The position numbers and the translations under genes are program-made. A stretch of DNA of 64,000 nucleotides from JBHYDC01 sp051861205 (GTDB lineage: Bacteria; Pseudomonadota; Alphaproteobacteria; Rhizobiales; Pleomorphomonadaceae): NCBI GenBank assembly GCA_051861205.1, contig JBHYDC010000003.1:62001-126000 (forward strand), in the 5' to 3' direction. This document shows, one piece after another, positions 7,685-16,462 of the stretch. The notes beneath the pieces are model-generated. The model was not told the DNA's origin. It did not search any database and saw nothing but the letters and a program-made list of their open reading frames with translations. Within the stretch, counting starts at the first letter, position 1, and each line of letters opens with the position of its first letter.

Positions 7685-8590
7685 CTAAACCTGTAGATCT
7701 TCTCTAACGCACAATTCCAGCTCGGTTTTCAGCCAGCGGCGGAGCTTTACAAGCACCGGCTCGGACCAGCGATCGGCGGCGGCTTGGACCGTATAGGCAC
7801 CGATTTCGATATGGGTGTGTAGTAGCTCTAGTAGTGTTCCGTCGGCCAGTTCGGGGGCAACTTGTAGGCGGTTCACCAAAGCGGCGCCCTGCCCCATCAA
7901 CGCGGCTTCTATCGCAACGTTCGCATACCACAAGCGCGGACCGTCGAGAGGGGGGACGGGATTGAGACCGGCGCTCTGAAGCCAGACACGCCACTGCTCG
8001 CGCGTGTCTTCGTGAATGAGAGGAAGGGTCGTGAGATCGGCGAGGGTGCCGACCGGCGGGCGGGTTTTCAAAAAAGCGGGCGAGGCGACGGGGAAGAAGC
8101 GGGGGGAGATGATGTCCTCGGTCTTGATGCCGGGGGCGGGACGGGCCTTGAAGCGGATTTCGAGATCAGCCTCCCCGCGGATAAGGTCCGGGGCCTGATC
8201 GGTGGGGCGGAGTACAATCTCGCGATCGGGGACGAGGGCCTGGACTTCGGAGAGCCGCGGCATCAGCCAGCGGACCGCAAGGCCGGGCACACACCAGATG
8301 CGAAGCTCGCCATTGCGGCGGGCGGGGCTTAGACTTTCCGTGACGTCGGCGATGAGGTCGAAGGCGATGGCGGATTGATCGGCGAGGCGGCGGCCTTCGG
8401 CGGTCGGGAGCGAGCCGCGACTATCGGTCTCCAGCAAGCGGAGGCCGAGCACTGCTTCGAGGTTGCGGACATGGCGGCTGACGGCGGTGTGGTCGACGCC
8501 AAGCTCGGCGGCGGCTTTGCGCATGCCGCCGAGGCGGACGACGGCCTCGAAGGCCTTCAGGGCGACCAGCGGCGGCAGGCGACGGCTCAC
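7685..8590 (-). CDS. LysR family transcriptional regulator (GcvA-like)
   Basis: The 301-residue protein has an N-terminal winged helix-turn-helix (LPPLVALKAFEAVVRLGGMRKAAAELGVDHTAVSRHVRNLE) of the GcvA subtype and a C-terminal periplasmic-binding-like effector domain. It overlaps the upstream pseudouridine synthase stop by four bases and precedes gabT on the same strand, so it could be co-transcribed with, or control, gabTD. Effector unknown; GABA or an amino acid would fit the context but is inference. Confidence 0.88.
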   Translation of the reverse strand: MSRRLPPLVALKAFEAVVRLGGMRKAAAELGVDHTAVSRHVRNLEAVLGLRLLETDSRGSLPTAEGRRLADQSAIAFDLIADVTESLSPARRNGELRIWCVPGLAVRWLMPRLSEVQALVPDREIVLRPTDQAPDLIRGEADLEIRFKARPAPGIKTEDIISPRFFPVASPAFLKTRPPVGTLADLTTLPLIHEDTREQWRVWLQSAGLNPVPPLDGPRLWYANVAIEAALMGQGAALVNRLQVAPELADGTLLELLHTHIEIGAYTVQAAADRWSEPVLVKLRRWLKTELELCVREDLQV

Positions 8591-9351
8591 GGGGTGGGCT
8601 CGGCTGGGACTACCGGAATCACGAGGCCACCGGCGGCGTCAAGCGCGCCGAGGCGGGTGAGCAGGCGCGTCATGTGGGACGGGATCGGCGCTTCGACGGC
8701 GACGGGCGGCTTCTTGCGGTAAAGCGGCACGACGACGCGGCGGGCGTGAAGGTGGAGGTACTTGTCGACGCCGCGCGCAAGATCGCCGCCGTAGACGCCG
8801 TCGCCGACGATGGGATGGCCGAGATGGGCCATGTGAACGCGGAGCTGATGGGTGCGGCCGGTCTTGGGCGAGAGATCGACGACGGTGAGCGTTTCGCCGC
8901 GCGCGACCACCCGGAAATGGGTGACCGAGGGCTGGCCGGCGGGATCCACCTTCATCCACCAGGAGCGGCGCTCGTGGGTGACCTTAGCGAGCGGAGCGTC
9001 GATGATGCCGGCATCATCCGCAACGGCCCCGCAAACGACGGCGAGATAGGTTTTTTCGACCTTCTGCTTGGCGAAAAGCTCGCCGAGTTCGGCCGTGGCA
9101 CGGCGGTGACGACCCAGCACGAGGCAGCCGGACGTGTCCTTGTCGAGGCGATGGGCGAGCGCCGGGGGATGGGGCAGACCGAAGCGGAGGGCCTCGAAAT
9201 GAGCGTCCAGGGTTTCGCCGCCGCCGAAACCGGCGTGAACGGGAATGCCGGGCGGCTTGTCGACGACCAGCATCAGGGCATCGCGGTAGAGAAGGCGCTG
9301 AAGGAGGTCGTCGTCGGTCATGGCTCGCCCGCTGCTCAGGGGACCATGCAT
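8587..9351 (-). CDS. RluA family pseudouridine synthase
   Basis: Isomerises uridine to pseudouridine in rRNA or tRNA. The catalytic aspartate sits in the family motif HRLDKDTSGCLVLG, and the characteristic ELGELFAKQKVEKTYLAVVCG and PKTGRTHQLRVHMAHLGHPIVGD blocks are present. No S4 domain is visible, so it resembles the short RluA/TruC-like group, and the exact RNA target cannot be named. The start is uncertain: ATG at 9351 (254 aa) or the in-frame ATG at 9321 (244 aa), neither with a strong ribosome binding site. The gene is coupled to the following lysR by an ATGA overlap. Confidence 0.88.
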   Translation of the reverse strand: MHGPLSSGRAMTDDDLLQRLLYRDALMLVVDKPPGIPVHAGFGGGETLDAHFEALRFGLPHPPALAHRLDKDTSGCLVLGRHRRATAELGELFAKQKVEKTYLAVVCGAVADDAGIIDAPLAKVTHERRSWWMKVDPAGQPSVTHFRVVARGETLTVVDLSPKTGRTHQLRVHMAHLGHPIVGDGVYGGDLARGVDKYLHLHARRVVVPLYRKKPPVAVEAPIPSHMTRLLTRLGALDAAGGLVIPVVPAEPTP

Positions 9352-9451
9352 AGCCGCAAGGGATCAAGGGCGAAAGGTCGGCAGGATCATTCTGCGGCGA
9401 AGTTGAAGGACGTCTTCGCAGAATTCTCCAGCTTATCAATGCGGTGTCCGG

Positions 9452-11107
9452 TTATTCCACGATTTCGCTGCCGTCACAGGCGACACCTGCAACGGAAACA
9501 TCGAGCCGTCCCGGTTCGAGGCCGACACCCGCAAGCGCGGAGGCGACGAGCGAGCCCGTAGCGTCGGCATTATCGCGCAACAGCGCGGCTAGTTCCTCGC
9601 GCAGCGCGCCATCGGTCGTGGATTTCGCCTCGGTTTCTCCAAGCAGGATCTCGGCGCTGCGGAGCTGGCGGGCGATAAGGTTCGCGATCGTCATGGGCGA
9701 CTGGATGCCCTTGTCGCGATCTTCGGGATCATCGACCAGGAAGGTGAGGCGGGAGACGGGATCGTTGGCGGAGGTAACGAGACCCTTGGCCCAGACCGCC
9801 AAGCGGCGCGTCGACAGCACCGGAACGGCGCCATCCTCGCCAAGGTCTGCTTCGGAACCCGGGAAGGGAGCCACCCGGATGTTGGCGCGAAGCGGCCTCA
9901 CATCCAGATCGACGCGGCGCCGTTCGGTCTTGTTTGAGCAGACCGTTTCCACCAGCCGCACGGCCCCGCCGGTAAGGTCGATATGGAAGGGGAAGCTGAA
10001 GGGGGCGCCACCCGGCAAGGCGGAATTGCCGATTGTGGCGCGGACCGACAGACCCAAGGCCGGAAGCGCGACGATGCCGCCTTCAGACGCGGTTTTGGCA
10101 ATGACCGGCAGCGGGGACAGAGTGCCCCGCAGATCGAGTTCGAGCAGGCTCAGGCCTTCGATCGGCGCTTGGACGAAAATGGTGAGCGGACGCATGGTGG
10201 CAAGAACGCGCACAAGCGCCGACAGGATTTCGGCGGCGGACAGAACCGGCGTGGGACCAAGCTTGGATCCTGGAACCGGACTGGGCGGAACCAGGAGATC
10301 GAAGAGATCGGTGAGCGGGATCGGTGGCAGGTCGGTGGGAACGGTGCCGGCGATGCGGGTGAGAATTTTAGTGGCCCCGACGTTTTGGTCGGCCACCACG
10401 ATGGCGACGGCCCGAAGGATATCCCCGATCGGGCGGGGTTCGGAGAGCAAGGCCGCAAGCTCCGGCCCGGTGAGGCCTTGGCCGAAGGTCAGGCGGGTGA
10501 TGATATCGCGCACGGGAACGGCGGTCTCGGACAGGGCATCCCGCTCGGCAGGTCCGATCCGTGCGCCGGGCCCGAGCGCTTCGGCGTAAAAGATATTCTG
10601 AAGCGGCGATGCGCCGGTGATCTTCGGCGTTCGGATCGCGATCGCCGCGCCGCCGACGCGCCTTGCGATGACAGTGCTTTCAACCGTGGTGCTGCGCCAT
10701 CCGACGATACGGGGCAAGCGCAACCTGACCAGCGCTTCAACCCTGACGCGAACGGCGTCGGGATCGCTGACAAGCATTTGAAAGCGGGCCTCGGCCGGCT
10801 CGGAACCGGGAAATACGGAGCCGGTTTCGGCGGTGCCGCTAAGGTTCGGATTATCGGCTTTCTCAAGGATCTCCGAGAGAACCTGGTCGGCGCGCGCCGG
10901 GTTGGTTGCACTTTGGAGAGCCGCTTGCCGCGCAAGCTCTTCGATGGCGCGGCTTGATTCCACAACGCGCCAGATATCGACGCTGGCGAGGCCAAAGAAC
11001 CCGGCGAGGATGACAAGCGCAAGGACAGCCGCCGGCGAGGCTATGCCGAAGCGAAGTCCCGACTTGAGGCGGCGAAGCGCGATCGGCCCCATGGATCTGA
11101 CTATCAT
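9452..11107 (-). CDS. TadG-like membrane-anchored protein of unknown function
   Basis: About 551 residues. The N-terminus has a basic stretch (RRLKSGLRFG), one hydrophobic segment (AVLALVILAGFFGLASVDIW) and a helix RVVESSRAIEELARQAALQSA. This layout is like TadE/TadG pilus-assembly proteins, with the remainder outside the membrane. A segment RLPRIVGWRSTTVESTVIARR also recalls TadG-like proteins. The rest, which includes a long leucine/proline-rich middle region (about 240-330), matches nothing I recognise. Two cysteines near the C-terminus (SNKTERR region and GVACDGSEIVE) could form a disulphide. Starts at 11107 or 11092 are possible; a longer frame to 11170 is proline-rich and unlikely. No tad operon genes are nearby. 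Confidence 0.55.
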   Translation of the reverse strand: MIVRSMGPIALRRLKSGLRFGIASPAAVLALVILAGFFGLASVDIWRVVESSRAIEELARQAALQSATNPARADQVLSEILEKADNPNLSGTAETGSVFPGSEPAEARFQMLVSDPDAVRVRVEALVRLRLPRIVGWRSTTVESTVIARRVGGAAIAIRTPKITGASPLQNIFYAEALGPGARIGPAERDALSETAVPVRDIITRLTFGQGLTGPELAALLSEPRPIGDILRAVAIVVADQNVGATKILTRIAGTVPTDLPPIPLTDLFDLLVPPSPVPGSKLGPTPVLSAAEILSALVRVLATMRPLTIFVQAPIEGLSLLELDLRGTLSPLPVIAKTASEGGIVALPALGLSVRATIGNSALPGGAPFSFPFHIDLTGGAVRLVETVCSNKTERRRVDLDVRPLRANIRVAPFPGSEADLGEDGAVPVLSTRRLAVWAKGLVTSANDPVSRLTFLVDDPEDRDKGIQSPMTIANLIARQLRSAEILLGETEAKSTTDGALREELAALLRDNADATGSLVASALAGVGLEPGRLDVSVAGVACDGSEIVE

Positions 11108-11693
11108 GCCTGGGCGCGGTCGAGGCTGATGAGCCGGACCGCATGCAGCGGGCCGGGCTCCAACGTCCAAGACGGAGCAAAGCGGATCGTCATCGGGACC
11201 ATGGCGCCTTTTTGCTGATGCGGAACGTTACGAACGATATCCATGCTCCTACTCGCAACCTTGTAACCGACCGTAAATTCAGCTCCCGGCGGTGGAGGAT
11301 GACCGCGGCCAAATCCAGACTGGCTGGGGGAGTGTTGCGCCTTGCACCTGGGACCAGGGCAGACACGACGCAGAATGCCGTTGGGCTTCCCGAACTCCAT
11401 GGCCCGTCAGTGATTTCGTGAGCGACATAGGGGTCCCGAGCGGCCCAAACGCGATAAAGACGAGCCTTTGAGGCATAGTAGATTTGATAGGGGCTTAAGC
11501 GTTTCCCAAGCCTGCAACCGAGGAGTGAGCACGTGATCGTGATCATTAGTCTCAATTGTAGTGAACAAGAGGTAAATGCATTCGATCAAGACGATGCATT
11601 GATTGCAACCGTCTCTAGAGCACGCTTGTTGGCTCAAGATTCATAGGCTGCATGTAGGTTCGGGGTCGTAACAACTCCGGATGGTCCTTGCGT
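11108..11693. other. Intergenic region, possible small upstream gene
   Basis: About 590 bases between the minus-strand TadG-like gene and the plus-strand HD-GYP regulator. A 98-codon minus-strand frame (11104-11400) ends with a TGA that overlaps the ATG at 11107 in an ATGA, as coupled genes do. Its codon third positions are mixed and it resembles no family, so I do not call it a gene. The stretch 11500-11680 is AT-rich and probably contains divergent promoters, but no clear boxes were found. Confidence 0.4.
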
Positions 11694-12743
11694 ATGAAAG
11701 CCCTCCTCGTCGACGACAACCCGAGCAACCTCTTCATGCTGGGCAAGCTGGTACAAAATGCCGGCCTGAGCGATGTGATCTCATATCGAAGCCCCTTGGA
11801 GGCGCTGCAATCGGTCCGGTCGGTTCAGTATGACCTGATCATCGTGGACTATATGATGCCGGACCTCGATGGATTGGGCTTCATCCGCGAGGTGCGGCGC
11901 GAAGCCAACTATGCCGACGTTCCGATCGTGATGGTGACGACCGTCGACCAGAAGGAAATCTGCTATGCCGCGCTTGAGGCCGGTGCGACGGACTTTCTGA
12001 GCAAGCCGATCGATATGGCCGAAGTGAAGGCGCGGATCCGCAATCTGGCGGCGTTGCGGGATCTGCAGAACAAGACCAAGGACCGCGCCTCGTGGCTGGC
12101 CGAAGAGGTGCGCAAGGCAACGCATGAAATGGCGCTGCTGGAGGAGGAAATCATCCTTCGCCTTGCCCGCGCGGCCGAATACCGCGACCGCGACACCGGC
12201 GCCCATGTGGTGCGCGTGGCGCGCATGTGCCGGGAAATTGCCGAAGAACTGGGGCTTTCGACCCAGCTTTGCCGCGATATCTATCTGGCCGCGCCGATGC
12301 ACGACGTGGGCAAGATCGGCATGCCCGACGCCATTTTGCGCAAGTCCGGATTGCTGACCGAAGAAGAGCGCCGCGTGATGGAGACCCACACGCTGGTGGG
12401 CGGCTCGATCCTGGCCGGATCGGACTCGCGGTTGATCCGGCTGGCGGCGGAAATGGCCGAAACGCACCACGAGCGCTGGAACGGTACGGGCTATCCCAAG
12501 CGGCTGTCAGGCGAGGCGATACCGCTGGCAGGCCGCATCGCCGCCGTGGCGGACGTATTCGACGCGCTGGTATCACCCCGGCCCTATAAGGACGCCTGGT
12601 CGCTGGAAAAGGCCGTCGCCTATATCGCGGATAATGCCGGCGCGATGTTCGACCCGCGGGTCGTGCGGGCGTTCCAAGCGCGGCTGAACCGCATGATCCG
12701 GATTTTTGAAGAAGCGCCGGACCAGCGCGACAAAGCCGCTTGA
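11694..12743 (+). CDS. Response regulator with HD-GYP c-di-GMP phosphodiesterase domain
   Basis: A 349-residue RpfG-like protein. The N-terminal receiver domain (1-120) starts MKALLVDDNPSN and has the phosphoacceptor Asp in IIVDYMMPDLDG and a conserved Lys in FLSKPIDMAE. The C-terminal HD-GYP domain shows HVVRVARMCREIAEEL, the HD pair in MHDVGKIGMPDA and GYP in HHERWNGTGYPKRLSGE. Such enzymes hydrolyse cyclic di-GMP. The ATG at 11694 is chosen; a TTG two codons earlier is possible. The hybrid histidine kinase follows after 130 bases, so it is the probable output of that kinase. All catalytic motifs appear intact. Confidence 0.93.
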   Translation: MKALLVDDNPSNLFMLGKLVQNAGLSDVISYRSPLEALQSVRSVQYDLIIVDYMMPDLDGLGFIREVRREANYADVPIVMVTTVDQKEICYAALEAGATDFLSKPIDMAEVKARIRNLAALRDLQNKTKDRASWLAEEVRKATHEMALLEEEIILRLARAAEYRDRDTGAHVVRVARMCREIAEELGLSTQLCRDIYLAAPMHDVGKIGMPDAILRKSGLLTEEERRVMETHTLVGGSILAGSDSRLIRLAAEMAETHHERWNGTGYPKRLSGEAIPLAGRIAAVADVFDALVSPRPYKDAWSLEKAVAYIADNAGAMFDPRVVRAFQARLNRMIRIFEEAPDQRDKAA

Positions 12744-12873
12744 GGGCGGCCGATTTGGACGGCACCGCTTTCCTCCCAACCGCGCGCGACCGTGCCTTTT
12801 GGGTCGGTCCCGCGCGAAATCAAGCTTTTCACTTGGGCTCGGCGCAAGACCGCGGCGGCCGTAACAGAGGTGC

Positions 12874-15450
12874 TTGAGGATCTTGGCCCCCGCGTCCACA
12901 CCGGCAGAGCCGGCCAACTTACCTTTACCACCGGCAGAGCCGGGCAACTTGGCTTCCCTACCGGCAAAGCCGGCGAATCCCCAATCGTTGAAGCTGCTGG
13001 CGGTGCTGGCTGTCGTTTTCATCACGGCCGCCATTGCCGTGTTCGGCTTGATCGTGAAGGAGCAGCACGACATCCGCTCCAGCATTCAGGAAGATGCGCT
13101 TTGGGCGTCTTATCAGTTGGACCGGGAGACGATGAAGCTGGTGCGGGCGATCGATCAGGCGCACCGGCACGGCGTGGGCGCGGCGATCGGCAATATCTCG
13201 CTGCGGTTCGACATTCTCTACAGCCGGATGGACCTTTTGGAGAACGGCGCCTTCCCCACGCGCTTCAAAACGGAAAAAGGATTCGCCGACGATCTGGGCT
13301 GGGTAGCGGCGACCGTCGAGAGCTTGACGCCCACATTCGATGCGATCGCGAGCGGGGTGATACCGACGCTGGCGGAGCTTTATGCCATCGAGAGCATTCT
13401 CATCGACGTCGCCGAGGTGACCGAGCGGGTGGTGACGGCCGGCAATGCGCTGGTGGCTGAAGAACGGGTGGAACGGCGCGCAAAGACGCAACGGCTTTAC
13501 ATCATTCTCGGTGCTTTGATGCTGGCCGTGACGCTGACCATGGGCGGAGCGATTACGCTGTTGGCGCGCCATGTGATCGAGGTTTTGTCTTCGCGGCGGC
13601 GGCTGGAGATCATGGCGGACGATCTGGTGCGAGCGGCCGAGGCGGCCGATGCGGGCAACCGGTCGAAATCGGTGTTCCTGGCGACCATGAGCCATGAGAT
13701 CCGAACGCCGATGAACGGTGTGCTGGGCATGGTGGACGTCTTGATGGACACCGAGCTGACGGCCGAGCAACGAAGCCATATCGATACGATTCGCACCTGC
13801 GGGCTGACGCTGGTGGAGCTGCTCAACGACGTGCTGGATGTTTCCAAGCTGGAAGCGGGGCGGCTGGAAATTGAAGAGACCCTCTTCGATCCCATCGCGC
13901 TGGCCGAAGCCGCGCTGACCATCGTGGAGCCCAAAGCGCGTGAGCGCGGGCTGACGCTGATCCTGGCGCCGGACATTCCAGCCGGTACGCGCTATCTCGG
14001 GGACGCCAGCCGGATCCGGCAGGTACTGCTCAACTTTGTGTCGAATGCGGTGAAGTTCACCGAACGCGGCACCGTGGTGGTGCGAATCGCGCGGCGTGAC
14101 GACGGAACGGCGGGGCTGAGGTTCGCCGTCGAGGATACTGGGATCGGGATCTCGCCGGAGGGGCAGATGCGGCTGTTCCAAGATTTCAGCCAAGTGGACG
14201 CGACGATCACGCGCCGGTTCGGTGGAACGGGCCTCGGGCTCGCGATCTCCCGGCGGCTGGCGGAACGGCTCGGCGGATCGGTGGGCGTGACGAGCGCGGA
14301 GGACGAGGGCAGCACGTTTTGGTTCGCGCTGCCGCTTGCGGGGGCTGACCCGGTTGCCTGCGCTCGGCCACTTGCCGACCGGACCGTGTTCGTGGAGGCG
14401 CGGTCGGACCAGGAGCGCACGGCGATCGCCGCCTGCGTGGCCCATGCCGGGGGAACACCGGTGCCGACGCAGGGCATCGCCAACCTGAAGATCACGGTGC
14501 GGACGACCGATCCGGACGCGATGATGGCGCGCGTCGAGTTCATTGGGCCGGGCGACCGCGTCGCCGAGGCGCACGGCCACGAGGTTCTGATCACGCCCTC
14601 GGTTCTGGCCGACGTGATGGCGGAACGGCGCGGGGCGCAAGCTCCGACCCCCGTGAGCGACGTGCGACCCATGGCCGGGCGGGACATTCTTGTGGCCGAA
14701 GACAACCGGGTGAACCAGGAAGTCGCGGTGCGGCTGCTGACGCGGCTCGGGCACCGGGTGACGCTGGCCAACAATGGGGCGGAAGCGCTGGCGCTGGTCA
14801 ACGCGCGGCCGTTCGATCTCGTGCTGATGGATATGCAGATGCCTGTGATGGACGGGCTGGAGGCGACGCGGGCGATCCGGCGGTCCGATTCGCGCAGGCG
14901 CGCGATCCCGATCCTGGCGATGACGGCGAACGCCTTCACGACCGACCGCGACGCCTGCCTCGCCGCGGGGATGGACGGCTTCCTGCCCAAGCCGATCGAA
15001 CGGACGATGCTGCGCGCGGCGATCGAATCGCTGATGGAGGGCGGGCGGCCAGCGCAAGCACAGGGTGGGCGGACGGACGGGCGGACAGGTGAGCGCGATA
15101 TCATCGACATGGGGCGGGTGGCCATCATGCTGGCCGAATTCGGTCCCGATGGGATGGACATGCTGTTCACGACCTTCCTGGAGGATGCGGCCGCGCTTCT
15201 CAGTGACCTGTCCGATGCGCTCGGCGACAAGGATGGGGACGCCATCGTCCGGGCGCTGCATACCTTGAAAGGGGCGGCGGCGAATGTGGGCTTCAGACAG
15301 ATCGCGACCTTGGCGGCGCAGGTCGTGGGCCCGGACGGAGAAGCTGACACGTCGGTGTTGTCGCGGCTGGTGATGGCCGTCGCCTCGGCCGAAGGGACCG
15401 CCCGCGACATGCTCCGGACATTGTCGCCGGAGGATGCGAAGGTGGCTTGA
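12874..15450 (+). CDS. Hybrid sensor histidine kinase (HisKA-HATPase-REC-HPt)
   Basis: About 858 residues. Order: a proline-rich tandem-repeat N-terminus (about 10-39), a first membrane segment (LLAVLAVVFITAAIAVFGLIV), a periplasmic helical sensor of about 140 residues, and a second membrane segment (LYIILGALMLAVTLTMGG). HisKA follows with the phosphohistidine in MSHEIRTPMNGVLGM. The ATPase has LLNFVSNAVKFTE, VEDTGIGIS and GGTGLGLAIS. The receiver has its Asp in LVLMDMQMPVMDG. The HPt domain has its His in ALHTLKGAAANVGF. This is a complete internal phosphorelay, probably passing phosphate to the HD-GYP regulator upstream. The start is uncertain: the TTG at 12874 has no clear ribosome binding site, and a later TTG just before the first membrane segment is possible. 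Confidence 0.9.
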   Translation: MRILAPASTPAEPANLPLPPAEPGNLASLPAKPANPQSLKLLAVLAVVFITAAIAVFGLIVKEQHDIRSSIQEDALWASYQLDRETMKLVRAIDQAHRHGVGAAIGNISLRFDILYSRMDLLENGAFPTRFKTEKGFADDLGWVAATVESLTPTFDAIASGVIPTLAELYAIESILIDVAEVTERVVTAGNALVAEERVERRAKTQRLYIILGALMLAVTLTMGGAITLLARHVIEVLSSRRRLEIMADDLVRAAEAADAGNRSKSVFLATMSHEIRTPMNGVLGMVDVLMDTELTAEQRSHIDTIRTCGLTLVELLNDVLDVSKLEAGRLEIEETLFDPIALAEAALTIVEPKARERGLTLILAPDIPAGTRYLGDASRIRQVLLNFVSNAVKFTERGTVVVRIARRDDGTAGLRFAVEDTGIGISPEGQMRLFQDFSQVDATITRRFGGTGLGLAISRRLAERLGGSVGVTSAEDEGSTFWFALPLAGADPVACARPLADRTVFVEARSDQERTAIAACVAHAGGTPVPTQGIANLKITVRTTDPDAMMARVEFIGPGDRVAEAHGHEVLITPSVLADVMAERRGAQAPTPVSDVRPMAGRDILVAEDNRVNQEVAVRLLTRLGHRVTLANNGAEALALVNARPFDLVLMDMQMPVMDGLEATRAIRRSDSRRRAIPILAMTANAFTTDRDACLAAGMDGFLPKPIERTMLRAAIESLMEGGRPAQAQGGRTDGRTGERDIIDMGRVAIMLAEFGPDGMDMLFTTFLEDAAALLSDLSDALGDKDGDAIVRALHTLKGAAANVGFRQIATLAAQVVGPDGEADTSVLSRLVMAVASAEGTARDMLRTLSPEDAKVA
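12900..12989 (+). repeat. Three tandem 30-bp repeats at the kinase 5' end
   Basis: Three exact-length units begin ACCGGCAGAGCCGG or ACCGGCAAAGCCGG at 12900, 12930 and 12960. In the kinase frame each encodes ten residues (PAEPANLPLP, PAEPGNLASL, PAKPANPQSL). Each unit also contains CCGGC-N3-GCCGG, so the RNA could form three small hairpins. Unit 3 is the most diverged. Confidence 0.85.
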
Positions 15451-15503
15451 GGTTGGACCTCCTTGGCGCGGCGACGGCGTCAGCACCTAGCGGCAGGGCG
15501 GCG

Positions 15504-15866
15504 TCAGCGCCCGACGGCGAGACGGAGGTCTTTGATAAGGCGGTCCAGGTCTTCTTCGCCAAGACCGGCGATCGTTTCGGCGAGAAGGTTGGCAAGCTCG
15601 GTCGCGCGGGGATCGAGACCGGCGGTGTCGATGACGACGCGCGGGTGCGAGAGATCGGCGAGGCGCTGAAGCGCCTCCGCCTCGTCCCAGATGATGTTGA
15701 AATAGCCGATGATGCGCTGGAGCATCATCCAACTCGGACGGCCGCGCCGGCCATGTTCGAGGGCTGAGAGATAGGCGCTGGAAACGCCGAGCGCTTCGGC
15801 CATGTCTTTCAGCGTAACGCCGCGCTCGGTTCTGAGCTGCCTGATCTTAGCGCCGAAAGGGGTCAT
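15504..15866 (-). CDS. XRE-family helix-turn-helix regulator
   Basis: A 120-residue cytoplasmic DNA-binding protein. The N-terminal Cro/C1-type HTH (FGAKIRQLRTERGVTLKDMAEALGVSSAYLSALEHG, residues 4-40) is clear. It is followed by a short helical C-terminal region with the segment LLAETIAGLGEEDLDRLIKDL. It is the last gene of a minus-strand unit, overlapping the smr stop by four bases. It faces the end of the hybrid kinase gene. The targets are unknown. This HTH gene downstream of tim44-like/mltA/smr is a common alphaproteobacterial arrangement. Confidence 0.87.
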   Translation of the reverse strand: MTPFGAKIRQLRTERGVTLKDMAEALGVSSAYLSALEHGRRGRPSWMMLQRIIGYFNIIWDEAEALQRLADLSHPRVVIDTAGLDPRATELANLLAETIAGLGEEDLDRLIKDLRLAVGR

Positions 15867-16462
15867 GATCCGATCCCGTGATCCCTGCGTTTGCGGATGC
15901 GGATGTAGATGGCCCCGCCTCCGCCATGGGCGAGATGAGCCTCTTCAAAGCCGAGAACATAGCGCCGAAAATCGGGAAGACTGAGCCAGAGCGGCACCAC
16001 CCGGCGCAGCACGCCGCGCTCGGGCCCCGCAAGGCTTTCAAAGCCAGTGCCAGAGCCGCCCTTGCCGGTGATGACCAGAACCAAACGCCAGCCGGACGAC
16101 TGGGCGAGCGCAAGGAACCCGGCAAGGCGGGCATGGGCCTCGTCCTGGCGAAGGCCGTGCAGATCGAGCCGGGCGTCGATCGGCATCGATCCCCGGACCA
16201 CTTTTTGGCGCTCGCGCCGGCCGAGCGTATGCATCGACGGGATCGCGGGGCGAGCCGGAACCGGCGTGACCAAGGGGCTCTTGGTGGTCGATGCCGCAAC
16301 GTCGCGCGGCGGCAAGGGCGCGGCGGCTGCAACGGGCGGCGCGGCGGGTTTGGCCGGCTCCGGCGGAACAGGCCGGAGCGGCTTCACCGATCGCTTCACT
16401 GCGCCCCACAGCGCCTCTTCCTCGGGGCCGAGGCGCCGGCGGTCACGCGCCACGGCCGGCAT
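15863..16462 (-). CDS. Smr domain protein (MutS2-type Smr/SmrA)
   Basis: A 199-residue protein. The N-terminal half is a low-complexity proline/alanine-rich linker. The C-terminal Smr domain (about 95-195) contains the signature motifs LDLHGLRQDEAHARL and the glycine loop VITGKGGSG, ending in GGAIYIRIRKR. Smr domains bind nucleic acids and some are endonucleases; recent work on related proteins links them to ribosome or DNA quality control, but the role here is not known. The start overlaps the mltA end by 20 bases and the stop overlaps xre, so the genes are co-translated. Confidence 0.88.
   Translation of the reverse strand: MPAVARDRRRLGPEEEALWGAVKRSVKPLRPVPPEPAKPAAPPVAAAAPLPPRDVAASTTKSPLVTPVPARPAIPSMHTLGRRERQKVVRGSMPIDARLDLHGLRQDEAHARLAGFLALAQSSGWRLVLVITGKGGSGTGFESLAGPERGVLRRVVPLWLSLPDFRRYVLGFEEAHLAHGGGGAIYIRIRKRRDHGIGS

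Noticed and set aside
11190..11555. A 121-codon minus-strand frame in the 11.1-11.7 kb gap
   Set aside because: No family resemblance, AT-rich start, and overlapped by two other similar-size frames; not enough support.
12958..15486. An 842-codon open frame on the minus strand opposite the hybrid kinase
   Set aside because: It is rich in His/Arg/Gln with no domain; the plus-strand frame has every kinase motif. It is a shadow caused by GC-rich third positions.
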